Assembly: GCA_015501595.1 (NCBI GenBank) | Contig: JADNRX010000034.1 | Coordinates: 212,643-276,642, forward strand | From: Hymenopellis radicata | Lineage: Eukaryota > Basidiomycota > Agaricomycetes > Agaricales > Physalacriaceae | Length of the DNA: 64,000 nucleotides | Direction of reading: 5' to 3' | In this document: positions 23,701-35,702 of the stretch, piece by piece | Layout: each line of letters begins with the position of its first letter | Numbering within the stretch: the first letter of the stretch is position 1 | The notes under the pieces: generated by a model | The model's input: the letters and a program-made list of their open reading frames with translations, nothing else | Told to the model about the DNA's origin: nothing | Database searches by the model: none | Program-made: the position numbers and the translations under genes

Positions 23701-26700
23701 AGATTCGACCTCTGCTTGCTGCCACAAGAAACGACGACGAGCTTCGCCAGAAAGAGATGGAGCTTGCTTTGATCAAGGAGCGATCGGAAAGAGAGAAAAT
23801 CGAGAAGCAGAATCTGGAGAATCTCAAGATGTCTCTCGAGGCGGAGAAGCGGAAGGTCGATGAAGAACTGGCTGCGGAGCGTGCCCTTGCTCTCGACAAA
23901 GACGCTCTCCTCCAACGCACCGTAAAGCGCGAGGCGGAGCTAGAAGAAGAGCTTGCTGATCTTCAGGCAGACGCCGAACTACTTGACTCCCAGTTGACAC
24001 GCGCCATGAAGCTACAGAAGGAGCAGGAGGAAAAGAACGCGGATCTCCGACAGATGTTTGATCAAGCCGCTGATCACCTTGTCCGCCTTGAGAGCGAACA
24101 GAAGCTGTGGGTGGGCAAAGAGTCTGAGTTGTCGGGGCAATTGGCGGCTGCTCAGGAAGAGATCGACAATCTGCGGCGCGAGATCTTGGCATTGGAGAAG
24201 GCCACGGAGGACCTGAAGGCTTTAAGGGAGCAGGATCTTGCCAGGGCTCATGACCGTAACGAAGTGATGGTCAAGGAGTTACAAGGGAAACTTGATATTG
24301 AACTCAAGACGAAGTATGGATGTTTAATCTCATCTTTGAACGAACTGACATGTCATGTAGGGAACTTCTTCAATCTCAAACTACGGCGCTAGAGACCGAG
24401 GCACGTCAGGCGAAGGAGCAGCTCGCGGAGCTGGCGCGCACGACCAACGACTACTCTAACATGATCGAGAAGAAGGACGAACGTATCGCGCACCTCGCTG
24501 AGCAGATTGCTTCTGGCAAACGCCTTCATGCCGAAGCTAGCCAAGAGATTGGCGCACTCCGAGGTGATATCGATACGCTCGCCGCAGAGCTCGAGGCTGA
24601 GCAGGAAAATGGACAACGTTCAACTGCTGCGCGCGCTAAGCTTCAAGAGGAACTCGACGAGCTCCGGAGGTCGATGGAGGCCAAGTCAAGCGAAGAGGCG
24701 CGGAGACAAGAGGCCGACAAGAGTAAAGAGCTTGAACTTTCTGATTTGCGAAGTCAAAGCGCTCTCCTTCAGCAGGAACTCGCTGACGCTCGCAGGGTTG
24801 CCCTCGAAAACCAGGGCAAGCTGAAGCTTGAGCTCAGCACTGCCACTCGCGAACTCGCCTCATTGCAGGAATCTCAGAAGTCCCTGACGCTCCGGGAGCA
24901 AGAGGCTTCGACTCAACTGACAGCCCTTCGTGTCACGGTCTCCGATTTAGAGAGGGCGAAGCGCTCACTGGAGTCGGAGTTGCAGTCCGTTCGTACTAAA
25001 CAGCACGAACATGAAGATCAGCTCGTGGAAGCCCGGAAAGCCAAAGAGGTATGTCTATTTGTTTCCTTTGGTTGATCTTGTTCTGATTACTTGGTCGGTA
25101 GGGTTTGGAACGTCAACTCGCTGCTTCGCAAACGAAGTACCACAAGATGGAGGATCTCATACTCGAGATGGAACGCGAAAAGACAGCACAATTCGAGACC
25201 CACAAGAAGCAGCTTGAGGCGGAGACTTCGCGGAGGGCGAAGCTGGAACAGATGGTCTCGAGTCAGAAGTCCGAACTGACCATGGCGAAGGATCGTGCGG
25301 CTAAACTCGACAAGGACTTCAACAAGGCGATGAAAGAGCTCAAAGACCGCGAGTGGGAGGTGAAACAGTTGGAGAGTCGCCAAGACAAGACGATCGTCGA
25401 GCACGTCCATGTGCTAGAGGAGGCGAAGCGAGTGACCGACCGTCAATTGGCTGACGCTCAGTCAGAGCTCCAGAAGCAGACGACTTACATTCGGTCTTTG
25501 GAGAAGGCGAAATCTGGTCTTACGAGGGATATCGAGGATTTAATGCGTGACACCGAAGTTGGGACCAGGACTCGCGATAGGGCCATCCGTGCAGAGGAAG
25601 AGAAAACTTCGAAGGCTTTAGCTGAAGTTGAGAAGGCCCGACATGCGAAGGACGTCGCCGAAGCCGAGACTAGAAGGGCTCAGATCGACTTCCAAAATGC
25701 ACAACGACAAGCGGAAGAGTTGGGTCAAGAGCTTACCCTGGTGCAGCGCTCAAAGGAGAACCTGGAAACCGAACTCGAGAAGTTGGCGCATGAAACTGTG
25801 GCGCCTACTTCGATGGCCAAAGTACAGCGCCAGTACGAGTCCCGCATCGCACAGCTGGAAGAACAGCTCAATGAAGCCGAGTCGTCCAAAGCTCTTGCCG
25901 CCAAAATACGGGAACGCGTAGATCGGCATCATGACGAACTTCGGAAGTTGGTTATGAACAGCGGTCCTATGGATGCGTCTTTCCAGTCCCGCCTCCTCGC
26001 AGAACTCAAGCTTGTTGACGACGACTTGGAGCGAGAGATGTCCCTCCGTAGCAAGCACTTCCCATCTACTTCTTCGAATGATGTTCACGTCATGGCGAAC
26101 GTGTCGCCTCGCAAGGCCCACTCTCGACACAGGGATTCGCAAGTCGAAAACTCACCTTCTGGCCAGGTCAGCGCTCTAAAACAGCAAGTTCAGGTTTTGG
26201 AACTCCAAATGGCTGCTTCAGAGCGTGTTAGGCAGCACCTGGAGACTTCGATTCGGGAGATGACGGCAGATCTCGAGAACAGTGACGGCTCCAAGCAGTC
26301 TCTTCAGAATTACCGCGCTCGTCTTGCTAGGGAAAATGCGCGGTTATCTGAACTGCTTCAAGAAGAGGCCGACGCGCGCCATGCCGCCGAAAATGCGCAA
26401 ATTGGTGGTGTACAGGCGATGTGGTCCAAGTTCCAGACAACCATCGATCAAGAGAGGCAGAACTATTCGCGCTTGGAAGAGTCTAGGAAAGCATTGGTTG
26501 GTCGTTTGTCAGTTATTTATTGTTACCGGCTCATTCTTCGGTAGGTCATTCAACAACGCACCCTTCAAGCAGACATGGAGAACCAGAAGGCTCAGTTGCG
26601 TGAGCTCAACGATGTCAAGAAACGCCTACAAGCCGACGCCGACGATCTTCGGGCCCAAGTCAGTGAAGCCAAATCGGAGACGTCCAGTTAGTCGTTTTTC

Positions 26701-28486
26701 CTAAGGTTTCTTGATTGTATCTGAATCTTTGTAGATGTTCGCCGACAGCTGCAGAAACGACTCCAAGAAGATGACCTTTCCTCGTCCACTTCAAGCGCCG
26801 CACAATCTGGTTAGTTGCTTCCCATTTACATACGCATCAAAGCTCAACCTCCACCAGAAATGATTGCCGTTATTGAGGCGTACAAGGCCAAAGAGGCAAC
26901 CAATCAAGAAAGATTCGAGGGAGCCGAATATGCGAGAGCGAAAGCTGCACGCAACGAAGCAAAAAGTGCGTTCGCATTTATTTTCTAGTTGTCAACGCTA
27001 AATTTGTCTGCCATAGCTCTCCGTACCCTCAGTGATCTAGAAAAGGCGCACGCTGAGACAGTTTCTCAACACAAAGCTATGCAAGCTCGCCTCAAGACTG
27101 CCGAGATACGCGTTAAAGAATTAGAGGCTCGTCTCGATGATGACAACTCTTCCGATCTTGTCGTCATCAACCGGCGTCTTGTTGAAGAGTTGGACGACGA
27201 GAAGAGTCGTCACCAGAAGGATCTGGAGCAAGGCGATTTCGCTGCCGACCAAACCCGCAAGAAGTATCAATCTGAACTCGCTCAATTGGCTGAAGGTATA
27301 TCGACTCGTTGTCTGAAGGTTATCAATTCTCACAGCCTATGTAGAACTGCAGTCACAACGCGACAGCATGAGCCGCCTGCGCGAGGAGAATCGCAAGCTC
27401 CGGTCGGATTACGATGAACTCCAACTCACGTTCGATGACGAGATCTACAACGCTGGTGGTTGGAAGAAGGAGAAGGAACGTATGGAAACCAAGATCAATG
27501 ATATCACCAACGCCTACGAAGCTTCGAACGGTGCTCAAGCAGAACAGCAGGCCCAAATTGTTGCTCTCCACGGACAAGTCAGGCAACTGAGAGCTATGCT
27601 TGACGATGTTGAGAGCGACAAGGCCATTCTCTCTAAAGCGCGCCGCTCTTTGCAGGTCGAGTTGGAGGAAATTCGTACGGGTCACAGTGATCGAAGCAAG
27701 ATATCGTCGGATCGCGAGTTCCAACGGCTGCAGTTGCAGAAGCAAGATTTGGAACGATCGTTGGAAGAGCAAGAAGACAGGGTTACCCAGGCTTTCGACC
27801 GCATGAAGAAGGCGGAAGCGCTTGCCAATGATTTCCAGATGAAACTGAGCAAAAGCCGAGTTGACTATTCCGAGTTGGAGAGACTTAATGTTAGTTTCCT
27901 GCCCTCTACTCTGCGGTAACACTAATGATTGTTCAGGCAAGCCTAGAGAAACAAGCCAAGGAGATGAATGTTCGACTGATAGACTTGGAGACCAAAGCCT
28001 ATACCAATTCGTCAAGACCAGCGACAATATCGAGGAACGCGCACATCGAGGAGTTGACGAACAAACTTCAACATGCCAGCAACAAGAGCGAGGCGTCGAA
28101 GCTGTTACGGGACGCGAACTTCCAGCAAGCCGAAGTGGAGCGGCATCGAGCGAAGTTTGAGGAAGAGCGCAGGGGTTATGAGGGCCAGATATTGCATCTT
28201 CGTCAACAGATGGACGCTATGGTTTGTCTTATCATTTACTGTCGCGACTATCACTCACTCTGCTTCCAGCAAACGCAGGAGAGCGATCTGCAAGCAGCGA
28301 AACGCCGTGCTGAACGCGAAGCCGCTGACCATAAACAGAAGGCCTTTGCGTGAGTTTCTGTTTTTTGCCAACGGGATTATCACTAAAGCAACGTCTAGCC
28401 TGCAACATGAGCTGGAGCGACTGCGAAATAGACTGGACCGGCCGTCGTCTGTGTTGAGTTCTCCACACAGCTCACCACGTAAATGA
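20786..28486 (+). CDS. myo2: Conventional (class II) myosin heavy chain
   Basis: Seventeen exons (20786-20962, 21011-21154, 21202-21386, 21440-21927, 21978-22081, 22138-23655, 23703-24313, 24361-25048, 25102-26496, 26545-26686, 26735-26809, 26858-26965, 27017-27295, 27345-27889, 27937-28221, 28270-28349, 28399-28486) sum to 2303 codons plus stop. Order: SH3-like N-terminus ([17 protein letters not shown]), motor with P-loop GESGAGKT near residue 170, NNSSRFGKF (switch I), DIAGFEIF (switch II), HFVRCIVPN, then one or two IQ-like motifs ([22 protein letters not shown]), and a coiled-coil tail from about residue 880 to the end. Loop 1 after the P-loop is long and Ser/Pro-rich (about 60 residues). 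Fungal myosin II drives the contractile actomyosin ring at septation. The long tail fits dimerisation and filament formation. Start chosen at the first ATG before the SH3-like segment. The identification is certain. Confidence 0.97.
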
Positions 28487-29019
28487 TTAGTAGACTGGAC
28501 GATTACTTTTTTTTAGTTTTGGATCGATACCCTCCTCTCATGCACGACCTGTATATTAATGCATTGACCATCACTACTACTATAGTTTTTGTGTACTCAC
28601 GACCTGTATTGTATGTAATGGGCCACGATATCTGACATCTTAATGACCGAAAAACGAGCTCGCTGTCCATGCCCAAATTGGGACTTTCTTTCAAGCCACC
28701 ATCATTGCACAATCACGCTCTCCACGAGGAATGGACGCTCAAATCTGGGCAGGACACCCTGTTTACTGTATCCTGCGGCCTGCCAGAAGTCAGATCAGAA
28801 TTTTTGGCCTCCGGATTTGTCGGGACTCTATATCTAACGATGGCCTCGCCAGCGCTTTGTCGGGACTTTGTATCTGGCCTTAAAATTCCCGCAAAAATCA
28901 CTAAAAATTGCTACAGTCGCCGTATTCGGTACATATATATCTACGACGACACATCATCGAGATCTTCGAGGTCAAATATACTCAGGTTCTCTTTGCCCTT
29001 CCTGCGCACTGTATTCAGA
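28487..29019. other. Convergent 3' region between myosin and the Ulp1-like gene
   Basis: No gene supported; probably the two 3' UTRs. Confidence 0.4.
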
Positions 29020-31016
29020 CTAGCGCCACGCACGTCGTGAGTGCATTTTTCCAGGGCACGCTTTGCTATGAACAGTCGGCGGTGCAGGCTTGGGCTTGGG
29101 CTTGACTCCCGTAATAGCGAATTTGTCGAGAGTTTGGAGACGAGGATGTGGAGCTGTGGGCTTCGGCGGATTGCACTGGTCGCGTTGACGATGCTGGATG
29201 AAGCGCGTCACTTCATATGGGCCAGTTAATTGAATGGATTGCTTGCACGTCGAGGCAAGAGGTCGAGTGAGATCGGCGATCGCATCCGGCTTTCTGACTT
29301 TTGCCATCATGTTATCGAATTTCTTCTGCGACGGAATGGGTTGTTCTGCAACCGGTGGCAACTTTGAGACCGCTTTGGCTTTCTTCTCTGGAGGTGCAGC
29401 CGCCTTTGCTACTTTAGCCTTTCGATAATCGTCGGCCTTTGGTGGAATACGTGTCGTATCAGCGGGTTTGGAATGGAGGGTGGAAATCTTGGTGCGTTTG
29501 GGAGGTTCTGACTCGGCAACCTCATCATCTGACGCCTCTTGCAGGCCTTTCGCGGAAATTTGGGCATTCTTCGATAACGACCTCTCCTCGACAGGAACAC
29601 CTTCCATCGCGATGGTCTCGGGAATGGTAATCTGTGGCACGGCTATAGATTGGAGGAGAGCAGTATTGCGATCCGGCTCTAAATCAATGGCTGTCGAACA
29701 TGGACCATCCTGGAGTATTTTGTAAGTAAGGAATAACAGATGTTCGATTGTAGACTTACTTCGTGCTCTCGAATTTCAAGCATCACATCGCAGAATGCCT
29801 GGATACGAAGCTGATTGGCAGACTGGCCACTCCAAAGCGGCTCGCCGAGAATGTTATGAGCAATGGTGTTCACGGCAATTATGCCGCAGTTGAAGCCATC
29901 AGTTTGGATAGCGCAGGGTAGGGTTTCAGTTATCTGAACGCTGCTAACTGCTGTTCGTTTCAGCAGCCATTCTTCTAGGTGCTTAAAGAACTGCTTAGGA
30001 CGTGGACGACCGAGCGAGTCACCAAACGAAACATCGCCCGTTCCAAAGTCAATGTGGCAGGCGCTCCAGTGTTTCGGCGGACTGTATACTGGTAGGTACA
30101 GGTGCCGAAAGGGAGATTCTGGAGAGAACAGTTGCGCGTACTTGTCGAGCAGTACCCGTCCAGAATTTGACGAATTTTCAAAGCAACCCTGTGCAATGAA
30201 CCGGCCGAAATCTGTTCCCGCGATCAACGTATCGGGCGCTGCCCTGCTCGACACTAGGCGTTTGTTCAGGATGTCGAGTAAGGTGGTAAGAACTGCGTCA
30301 TTGAGATAGTTGTCGCCAAGGAGAGTGCTCGCAAACTCGTAACGCATATCTCCCATTTCCGGCGCATATCCAAACCACCCACCAATCGAGGATGCGAGAG
30401 TCATCGCTGTGTTGCGCAAGTTCTCTTCGGCAGGATCACAGGTGGGTGAATTCAGCCATGCAATGGCATCTCCCCAATCGGAGTATTCCTTTGATACCCG
30501 ATGGACCTCCTCGAAGAGCGACAAGCCCCAAAGTGGCCAATACACGGTGATTTGAGTACGGGAATCACAGATCGACTGTTTCCCATCCAACCATGCTTGA
30601 CCAACTTCAGAGCGGAGACGTCGAAGTGCGAGTTTGGAGGGGATGGGGAGATGAGTGAAGGCCTCCTGGGAGAGACCCGTTACGGTGGGCTGGTCATTGT
30701 GAAAATGCAAAGCTCCAGGATCATCACGACTATCAAGCTTGGAATCCCATACAGGTAGTCGTGATGCGGAGAAGAATGATGCAGGGGACTGATGAAGTGA
30801 TGGGAGAAGTGATTCGATATCGGGGGGTAATGCGAGCGTCTTCTCCAGCTCGAGATGAACGAACGGAGGGACGTCATGGACGCTGCGATTGCATCCAATC
30901 CATTCTGCCGCCTTCCACTCAGAATTGGGTTGTCGGAGATCGTCGTCGTCGAAAATCGTTATTGCGGAACTGGGATCCATTCTCAGAGCGCGCGATGGGG
31001 AACATTGAACAAACAT
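29020..31016 (-). CDS. Ulp1/C48-like cysteine protease, possibly transposon-derived
   Basis: Two exons, 29760-31016 and 29020-29709, give up to 648 residues (636 if the second ATG at 30980 is used). The C48 catalytic core is in exon 1: the His in KHWSACHIDF, the Asp in VSFGDSLGRPRPKQ and the Gln/Cys pair in QTDGFNCGIIAVN, the order found in SUMO proteases. Upstream lies DDNYLNDAV-like ligand-binding sequence (LLGDNYLNDAVLTTLLD). The C-terminal exon is basic and low in complexity, with PYEVTRFIQHRQRDQC, and then stops shortly after SKACPG, where related basidiomycete proteins normally continue with a conserved segment. These proteins are numerous in Agaricomycetes and often accompany KDZ-type transposons, so a desumoylating housekeeping role is less likely than a mobile-element origin. 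The catalytic residues are intact. Confidence 0.75.
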
Positions 31017-31460
31017 AGCTTGGTATTTATGCTACGAACAATGGTAGTCTAAGATAGTAATCCTAATTGGAAAAGGCGGCCAAATTTGAAATTATTCTCT
31101 AGTACAAGCCATTGTTCGACGCAGTGGGATGTGTTCCACTCGAAGAACAATGGTTGGTGGCGTGTCGGGACTACCTAAAACGGCAACTGTTAGCTTGTCT
31201 TGTACAATCACAGGCATGACGGTCAAATCTGGGCACACAATGGTGTGTAACGGAGGAGTTCCGAGCCACACCGTTGCGCCCATGTTTGCGCAGGCCTACA
31301 CCGTCCTGCAATGCCCACTAGGGGTCCGGAATTCTGCGCGCTATGATGAAACGAAAGCTTGGTACCTCTCCGGTCTATCCCCGTCTGACATCATTCCCAG
31401 AGATACTTAAGACTTTAGGCTTTCTCTGTCCTTCATAACTCTGTTATCTTCGCCTTCACG
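31017..31460. other. Promoter interval between the Ulp1-like and FAD oxidase genes
   Basis: The two genes diverge across these 444 bases. Short open frames are present but unconvincing. Confidence 0.4.
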
Positions 31461-32994
31461 ATGAGCGCCACCCTCGAGTTTCTTACAACGCTACAGGACC
31501 GATTGTTACCTGAAGGACGTGTCTTTTTTTCGGGGGATGAGTTCACGAAACTGCTTATCCGTTGGAGTGACATTGACAGGAAGACGCCTGCTGCTGTGGT
31601 CCTTGTGTCGACGGAGGAGGATGTCGTTCAGACAGTACGTTGTTGAAGAACTTGTGCTCGATGTGTTATATGCTTATCGAGAACTAGGTCAAACTTGCTG
31701 TTGAGCACGGTATCCCTTTCGTGGCCAAGTCGGGCGGACATAGTACATGGTCGACGATTGGATCAGAGGGCATCATCATTGATCTCAGTCGGCTCACGCA
31801 AGTGACGGTCGATGCGGAGAAGAAGCAAGTTACACTGCAAAGTGGCGTCCTCGTCAAACAAGCAAACGAAGATTCTGCTAAACATGACTTGTACCTGCGT
31901 CAGTGCGCCCTTTCATCTCGTGTATCTTCCGTTGTTGAACTCGGCTTCACAGCACTAGGTTCGGCGAACACCGCTGGTGTCATTCCAATGGCTCTTGGTG
32001 GAGGCCTGAGCGCTCTCTCTGGGGTATGTGGATATGCATCCGACAACATCGTCTCTGCGAAGCTGGTTACTGCAGCCGGACGGTTAGTATCAGTCTCAGC
32101 CACGTCCCATCCTAATTTGCTCTACGCTCTCCGCGGTGCTGGCCAGTTCTTTGGTATCGTCACCGAGCTCACCCTCCACGCGTATCCGCCCTCTATCCTC
32201 CGCACACCCGACGCGACTGCGTGGACGGGTGTTATCGTCTATTCTGTGGCCCAGATCAAAGACGTCTTGGAAGCGCTCAAACCCATCACTCAGGACACGA
32301 GCGTTCTGCAGGCAGGCCTTTTCGTGATAACAGCTCCTCCGCCTACTTTCGACACATGCGTGTTAGTCATGCCCTTCTTCTTCGGACTTGCAGACGAAGC
32401 CGAGGTGTTCTACGCGTCACTCAAGGCCCTCGGGCCTCTGGTATATGACTGCAAGAGCGTGCCTTTCCCTAAAATCAACGAGGCGGGAGAAGCATTCGGA
32501 ATCAAAGGAGGATTCAAACGTTTCGCTGGTGTTGGCATGAAGGATATCAATACCAATACATGGGAGAACGTTGTAGAGGTTTTCAGCGATCTCAAGGGGA
32601 AGCACTCAGATGCATGCACGACGGGATATGGTTTCGACTGGTGCCCGACTGAGGTGGAGGGATTGCCAGAAACGGCGTTCAGTCAGAAAGACATCAAGAT
32701 GTGGGCGGTGGGTACAATACGCCCCATGCTGGGGATAAGAGCTGACTGGCTGCGCAGGAATGTCTGACGTGGTATAGTGATCCGGCGACCAAAGAGGATG
32801 CGGACCGTGCTGAGAAGGCAGTACTTGGTCTGGTTAGACAAGAAGCACATCCTGAGGGTAATGCAACGTATGGCAATTGGACGAGGAGCGCTCCAGTAGA
32901 GGAGAGATACCGCGGCGCGGAGCGGTTGGCGAAATTGAGGGCGCTGAAGAGACAGTGGGATCCTCAAGGTGTTTTTACGAAAGAGTTTCTCTGA
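31461..32994 (+). CDS. BBE-like FAD-dependent oxidase/dehydrogenase
   Basis: Four exons, 31461-31634, 31688-31898, 31953-32707 and 32758-32994, give 458 residues, close to the family norm. The FAD-binding (PCMH) domain shows KSGGHST with the His that carries the flavin covalently in this family (about residue 76), LQSGVLVKQ, LGSANTAGVIPMALGGGLS and GAGQFFGIVTELTL. The C-terminal BBE domain reads YSDPATKEDADRAEKAVLG and GNWTRSAPVEERYRGAERL and ends QWDPQGVFTKEFL. There is no clear signal peptide. Such enzymes oxidise sugars, alcohols or secondary metabolites; the substrate cannot be inferred. The intron at 31899-31952 uses a GTCAGT donor; unspliced, the frame stays open and looks deceptively coding. 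The last exon and 3' flank are duplicated at 35142. Confidence 0.9.
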
Positions 32995-33300
32995 TTCTGG
33001 GACCAAACTGTTCGTTTACTAACACAGTCCATTGTAACTGAAAAAACGAGTGTGAGTAATTAATCATCAGGGGAGTGAGATTGGTACCTCTTCGAGGCGA
33101 GTCGATTCGGATGAGTGGAGAGATATACTCTGCTACAACTCTCCGATCTTGAATACTCCGCCTCGTCCGACGCGAGAACAGATCTCAAACAGATCTTGAT
33201 CTCAGGCTTACCACGAACACGCCCATGGCGCTGGCAGACGCGATCTTGAAACTCTTGCGGATCCGGTTTTCCGCGATGCCATTGGCAGAACTCGACACAG
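32783..33300 (+). repeat. Direct repeat, left copy (oxidase 3' end plus flank)
   Basis: From CCGGCGACCAAAGAGGATGC through the oxidase stop codon and about 300 bases beyond, this sequence is repeated in the same orientation at 35142-35672, with few mismatches in the coding part and more, with small indels, in the non-coding part. The two copies bracket the F-box pseudogene. Confidence 0.85.
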
Positions 33301-33524
33301 CGCCAGTGTGCGGTCATCTTCAATTTCTTAGGTAATCAGCACGATCGGGGCGCGTTTGCCGAAAGTCTGCCGAGGGTCGTGCTGTGCTGCTTACTCTCCT
33401 CCTTGCACTCATCGAAAGCCACTTCAAGTGAGAGCCAGGCGCTACTGCGATTCAAAGCACCGTATCTGTGGGTCTCCTCCCCAGCTTACAGCATGTACAG
33501 TAACACTAACTTCACCCTTAGCTT

Positions 33525-34854
33525 ATGATCCATTTACCGCAAGAAATATGCGACGACATTATCGACAAGGTCGCAGATCATGGACTTGTCGCACCTAGCG
33601 CTGCTCTGCTTCGTCAGAACCGTGATACCTTGCGCACTTGTGCTCTAGTCTGTACACTCTGGACAGCAAGAGCACAGAAGGTTCTCTTTCGGACTCTCGA
33701 AATCTCATTCGTTCTTCACAACAAGTCGTTAACACACCGCTTTGGACATGACACGTCATTCTTCATCGACCCATTCCGTTTTCCATTCTATATGGGTCTC
33801 AGGAAGCGCACACATTTGCTTTCGTACGTGAAGCATTTAAAAATCAGCTTCTTCATGCCTGGTTGTCGTGCTGATGAACGGCCGCTTTCGCTCTCATTCA
33901 CCCGTCACATTCGCTACTGGAAAAACGAACGAAGGCTGCGCTATGTCCTCGACGTTATCAAAAGTCTCCGGGCTGTTGAACAACTGGAAGTCGATGCCAA
34001 TCTCCTAGCATCCTGTGTATTCATGCCACTTCTTACTAAGGACGTCTATTCAGCACTGTTGGCCGTCCTGCACCTTCCATCGTTAACCACTTTCCGCTTC
34101 TCGGAGGGCGTCGTAGCGGATCTCTTCGCGCTCCTTCGCGAATGTCCCCAGATCACACGTTTGGTCGTCGGGTGGATATACGGTCAGGAAGGTGCTGACG
34201 TCGCTACCCTTGTCACACCAAAGCTCGATTCCTTGGTAGAGCTGGTTTGCAACGACCAAGATTTCCTTCGGCATCTCGAGACCCTCTTTCCCTCTCAGCA
34301 AATGATCAAATATGGTCCTTCGGCGCCTTCACTTCGGTACCACGTTTGCCACTAGACAGGGCCCACATGAGGAATCCCAATGGATTGCAGGCGTGCTGCG
34401 TCGCCTAGACAGGAAATTAGAACATCTCTCGCTTTGTTATTACCCCATCGGTAATGCGATAACATCTTTTTGTGTGTTCCCAAACTCATTTCGCGATAGA
34501 GCCACTCTGGCGTCTCTTCGACCTTTCGAGCCTCGTTTATGTTGAGTTAACAACATACTGGTACGACCGGTCCTGGACGTGGTGGATCGACTGGCTCATA
34601 CAGTCTTTCTCTGTTCCACCTGCGTTGATCAGATCAAAATCCAGGAACTCAAGTTGTCGTCCACGCAGTCCGGTTCTGTGGCGGTGAATCGTTTGCAACC
34701 ACTGTTACCGCAGTGGAACGTATTCGACAAGTCTCTGGCCTCATGGCCTGATCTGCGAAGGGTCATCTTGAAGTTACGGCCGCCATACCCACGACCTGCC
34801 GTGATTCAAGCTTTTCCAGAGTTGGTGAGAAAGAGTAAATTGGTACTTGTCTGA
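33525..34854 (+). pseudogene. F-box-like pseudogene, paralogue of 18056-19346
   Basis: The sequence aligns along its whole length with the intact gene at 18 kb, including the ~200 base leader from 33320. The F-box (MIHLPQEICDDIIDKVAD) and most Leu-rich segments are preserved, and a 14-codon insertion (LTHRFGHDTSFFID region) is in frame. Two bases are missing near 34314-34320, after FPSQQMIKY, which shifts the frame. About four bases are added near 34625-34640, shifting it again. The intron position is conserved, with donor GGTAATG and acceptor GATAG. The reading frame therefore cannot give the full protein, although an N-terminal F-box of about 265 residues could still be made. Confidence 0.85.
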
Positions 34855-35141
34855 TGTGATATCAGCGACGTTTTTAGGCTGCGAGTGGTGTGTATCAATA
34901 ATTCTACTTATATAGAGCACGAACAGAATGGTCCGCCATTCCAACTTTCGGCTCGTGCATGCAGTGGAAATGGACTCTACCAAGCAACCGCCAGCATCGG
35001 AGGGGCTGCAGGTCCTGGAAACAGTCTTGCCTCGGTATTCCCATAACGTTAAGTTCCTCGATTCAGTGTATTCTCGGACCAGTCAGTCTTGGTTACCATC
35101 TTCGGCCTGAACACTCTTGATGAATATACATCATTCTCTCC

Positions 35142-35352
35142 GGCGACCAAAGAGGATGCGGACCGTGCTGAGAAGGCAGTACTTGGTCTGGTTAGACAAG
35201 AAGGACATCCTGAGGGTAATGCAACGTATGGCAATTGGACGAGGAGCGCTCCAGTGGAGGAGAGATACCGCGGCGCGGAGCAACTGGCGAAATTGAGGGC
35301 GCTGAAGAGACAGTGGGATTCTCAAGGTGTTTTTACGAAACAGTTTCTCTGA
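35142..35352 (+). pseudogene. Duplicated C-terminal fragment of the FAD oxidase
   Basis: The fragment reads PATKEDADRAEKAVLG to QWDSQGVFTKQFL and stop, the BBE-domain end only, with substitutions relative to the complete gene but no frameshift. It has no start, no FAD-binding domain and no splice acceptor in the position of the parent exon, so it is not expected to be functional. Confidence 0.85.
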
Positions 35353-35672
35353 TTCTGGGACCGAACTGTTCGTTTACTAACACAGTCCATTATAACTGAA
35401 AAGACGAGTGAGTGCTTCAAGTTGATCATCAGGGGAGTGAGATTGGTCCCTCTTCAGTTAACTGACTAGAGGGGAGTCGATTCGGGTGAGTGGACTAGAT
35501 ATACGCTGCTACAACACTCCGGTCTTGAATACTACGACTCCATCGGAGTCGTCCGACGCGAAAGGACTCGGAGCAGACGATGACAGATCTTGCTTGCTTA
35601 CGACGAACGCGCCCGGCATACGCGATCTTGAAACACTCACGGATCCGGTTTTCCGCTGGTGCATACTTAAGA
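35142..35672 (+). repeat. Direct repeat, right copy
   Basis: Counterpart of 32783-33300. It starts abruptly within the oxidase coding sequence, so only the C-terminal exon is duplicated. Its left junction marks one breakpoint of the rearrangement that put the F-box copy next to the oxidase. Confidence 0.85.
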
Positions 35673-35702
35673 TGGAACTCTTCAAGTAGACGCACATTAA
35701 TC

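Noticed and set aside
31899..31952. Apparent extra 18 residues in the FAD oxidase before LGSANTAG
   Set aside because: Removing a GTCAGT...CAG intron restores the family consensus; the open frame through it is accidental.
32708..32770. Apparent premature stop (WLRRNV) in the FAD oxidase
   Set aside because: The intron at 32708-32757 rejoins the frame to ECLTWYSDPATKED, so the gene is intact.
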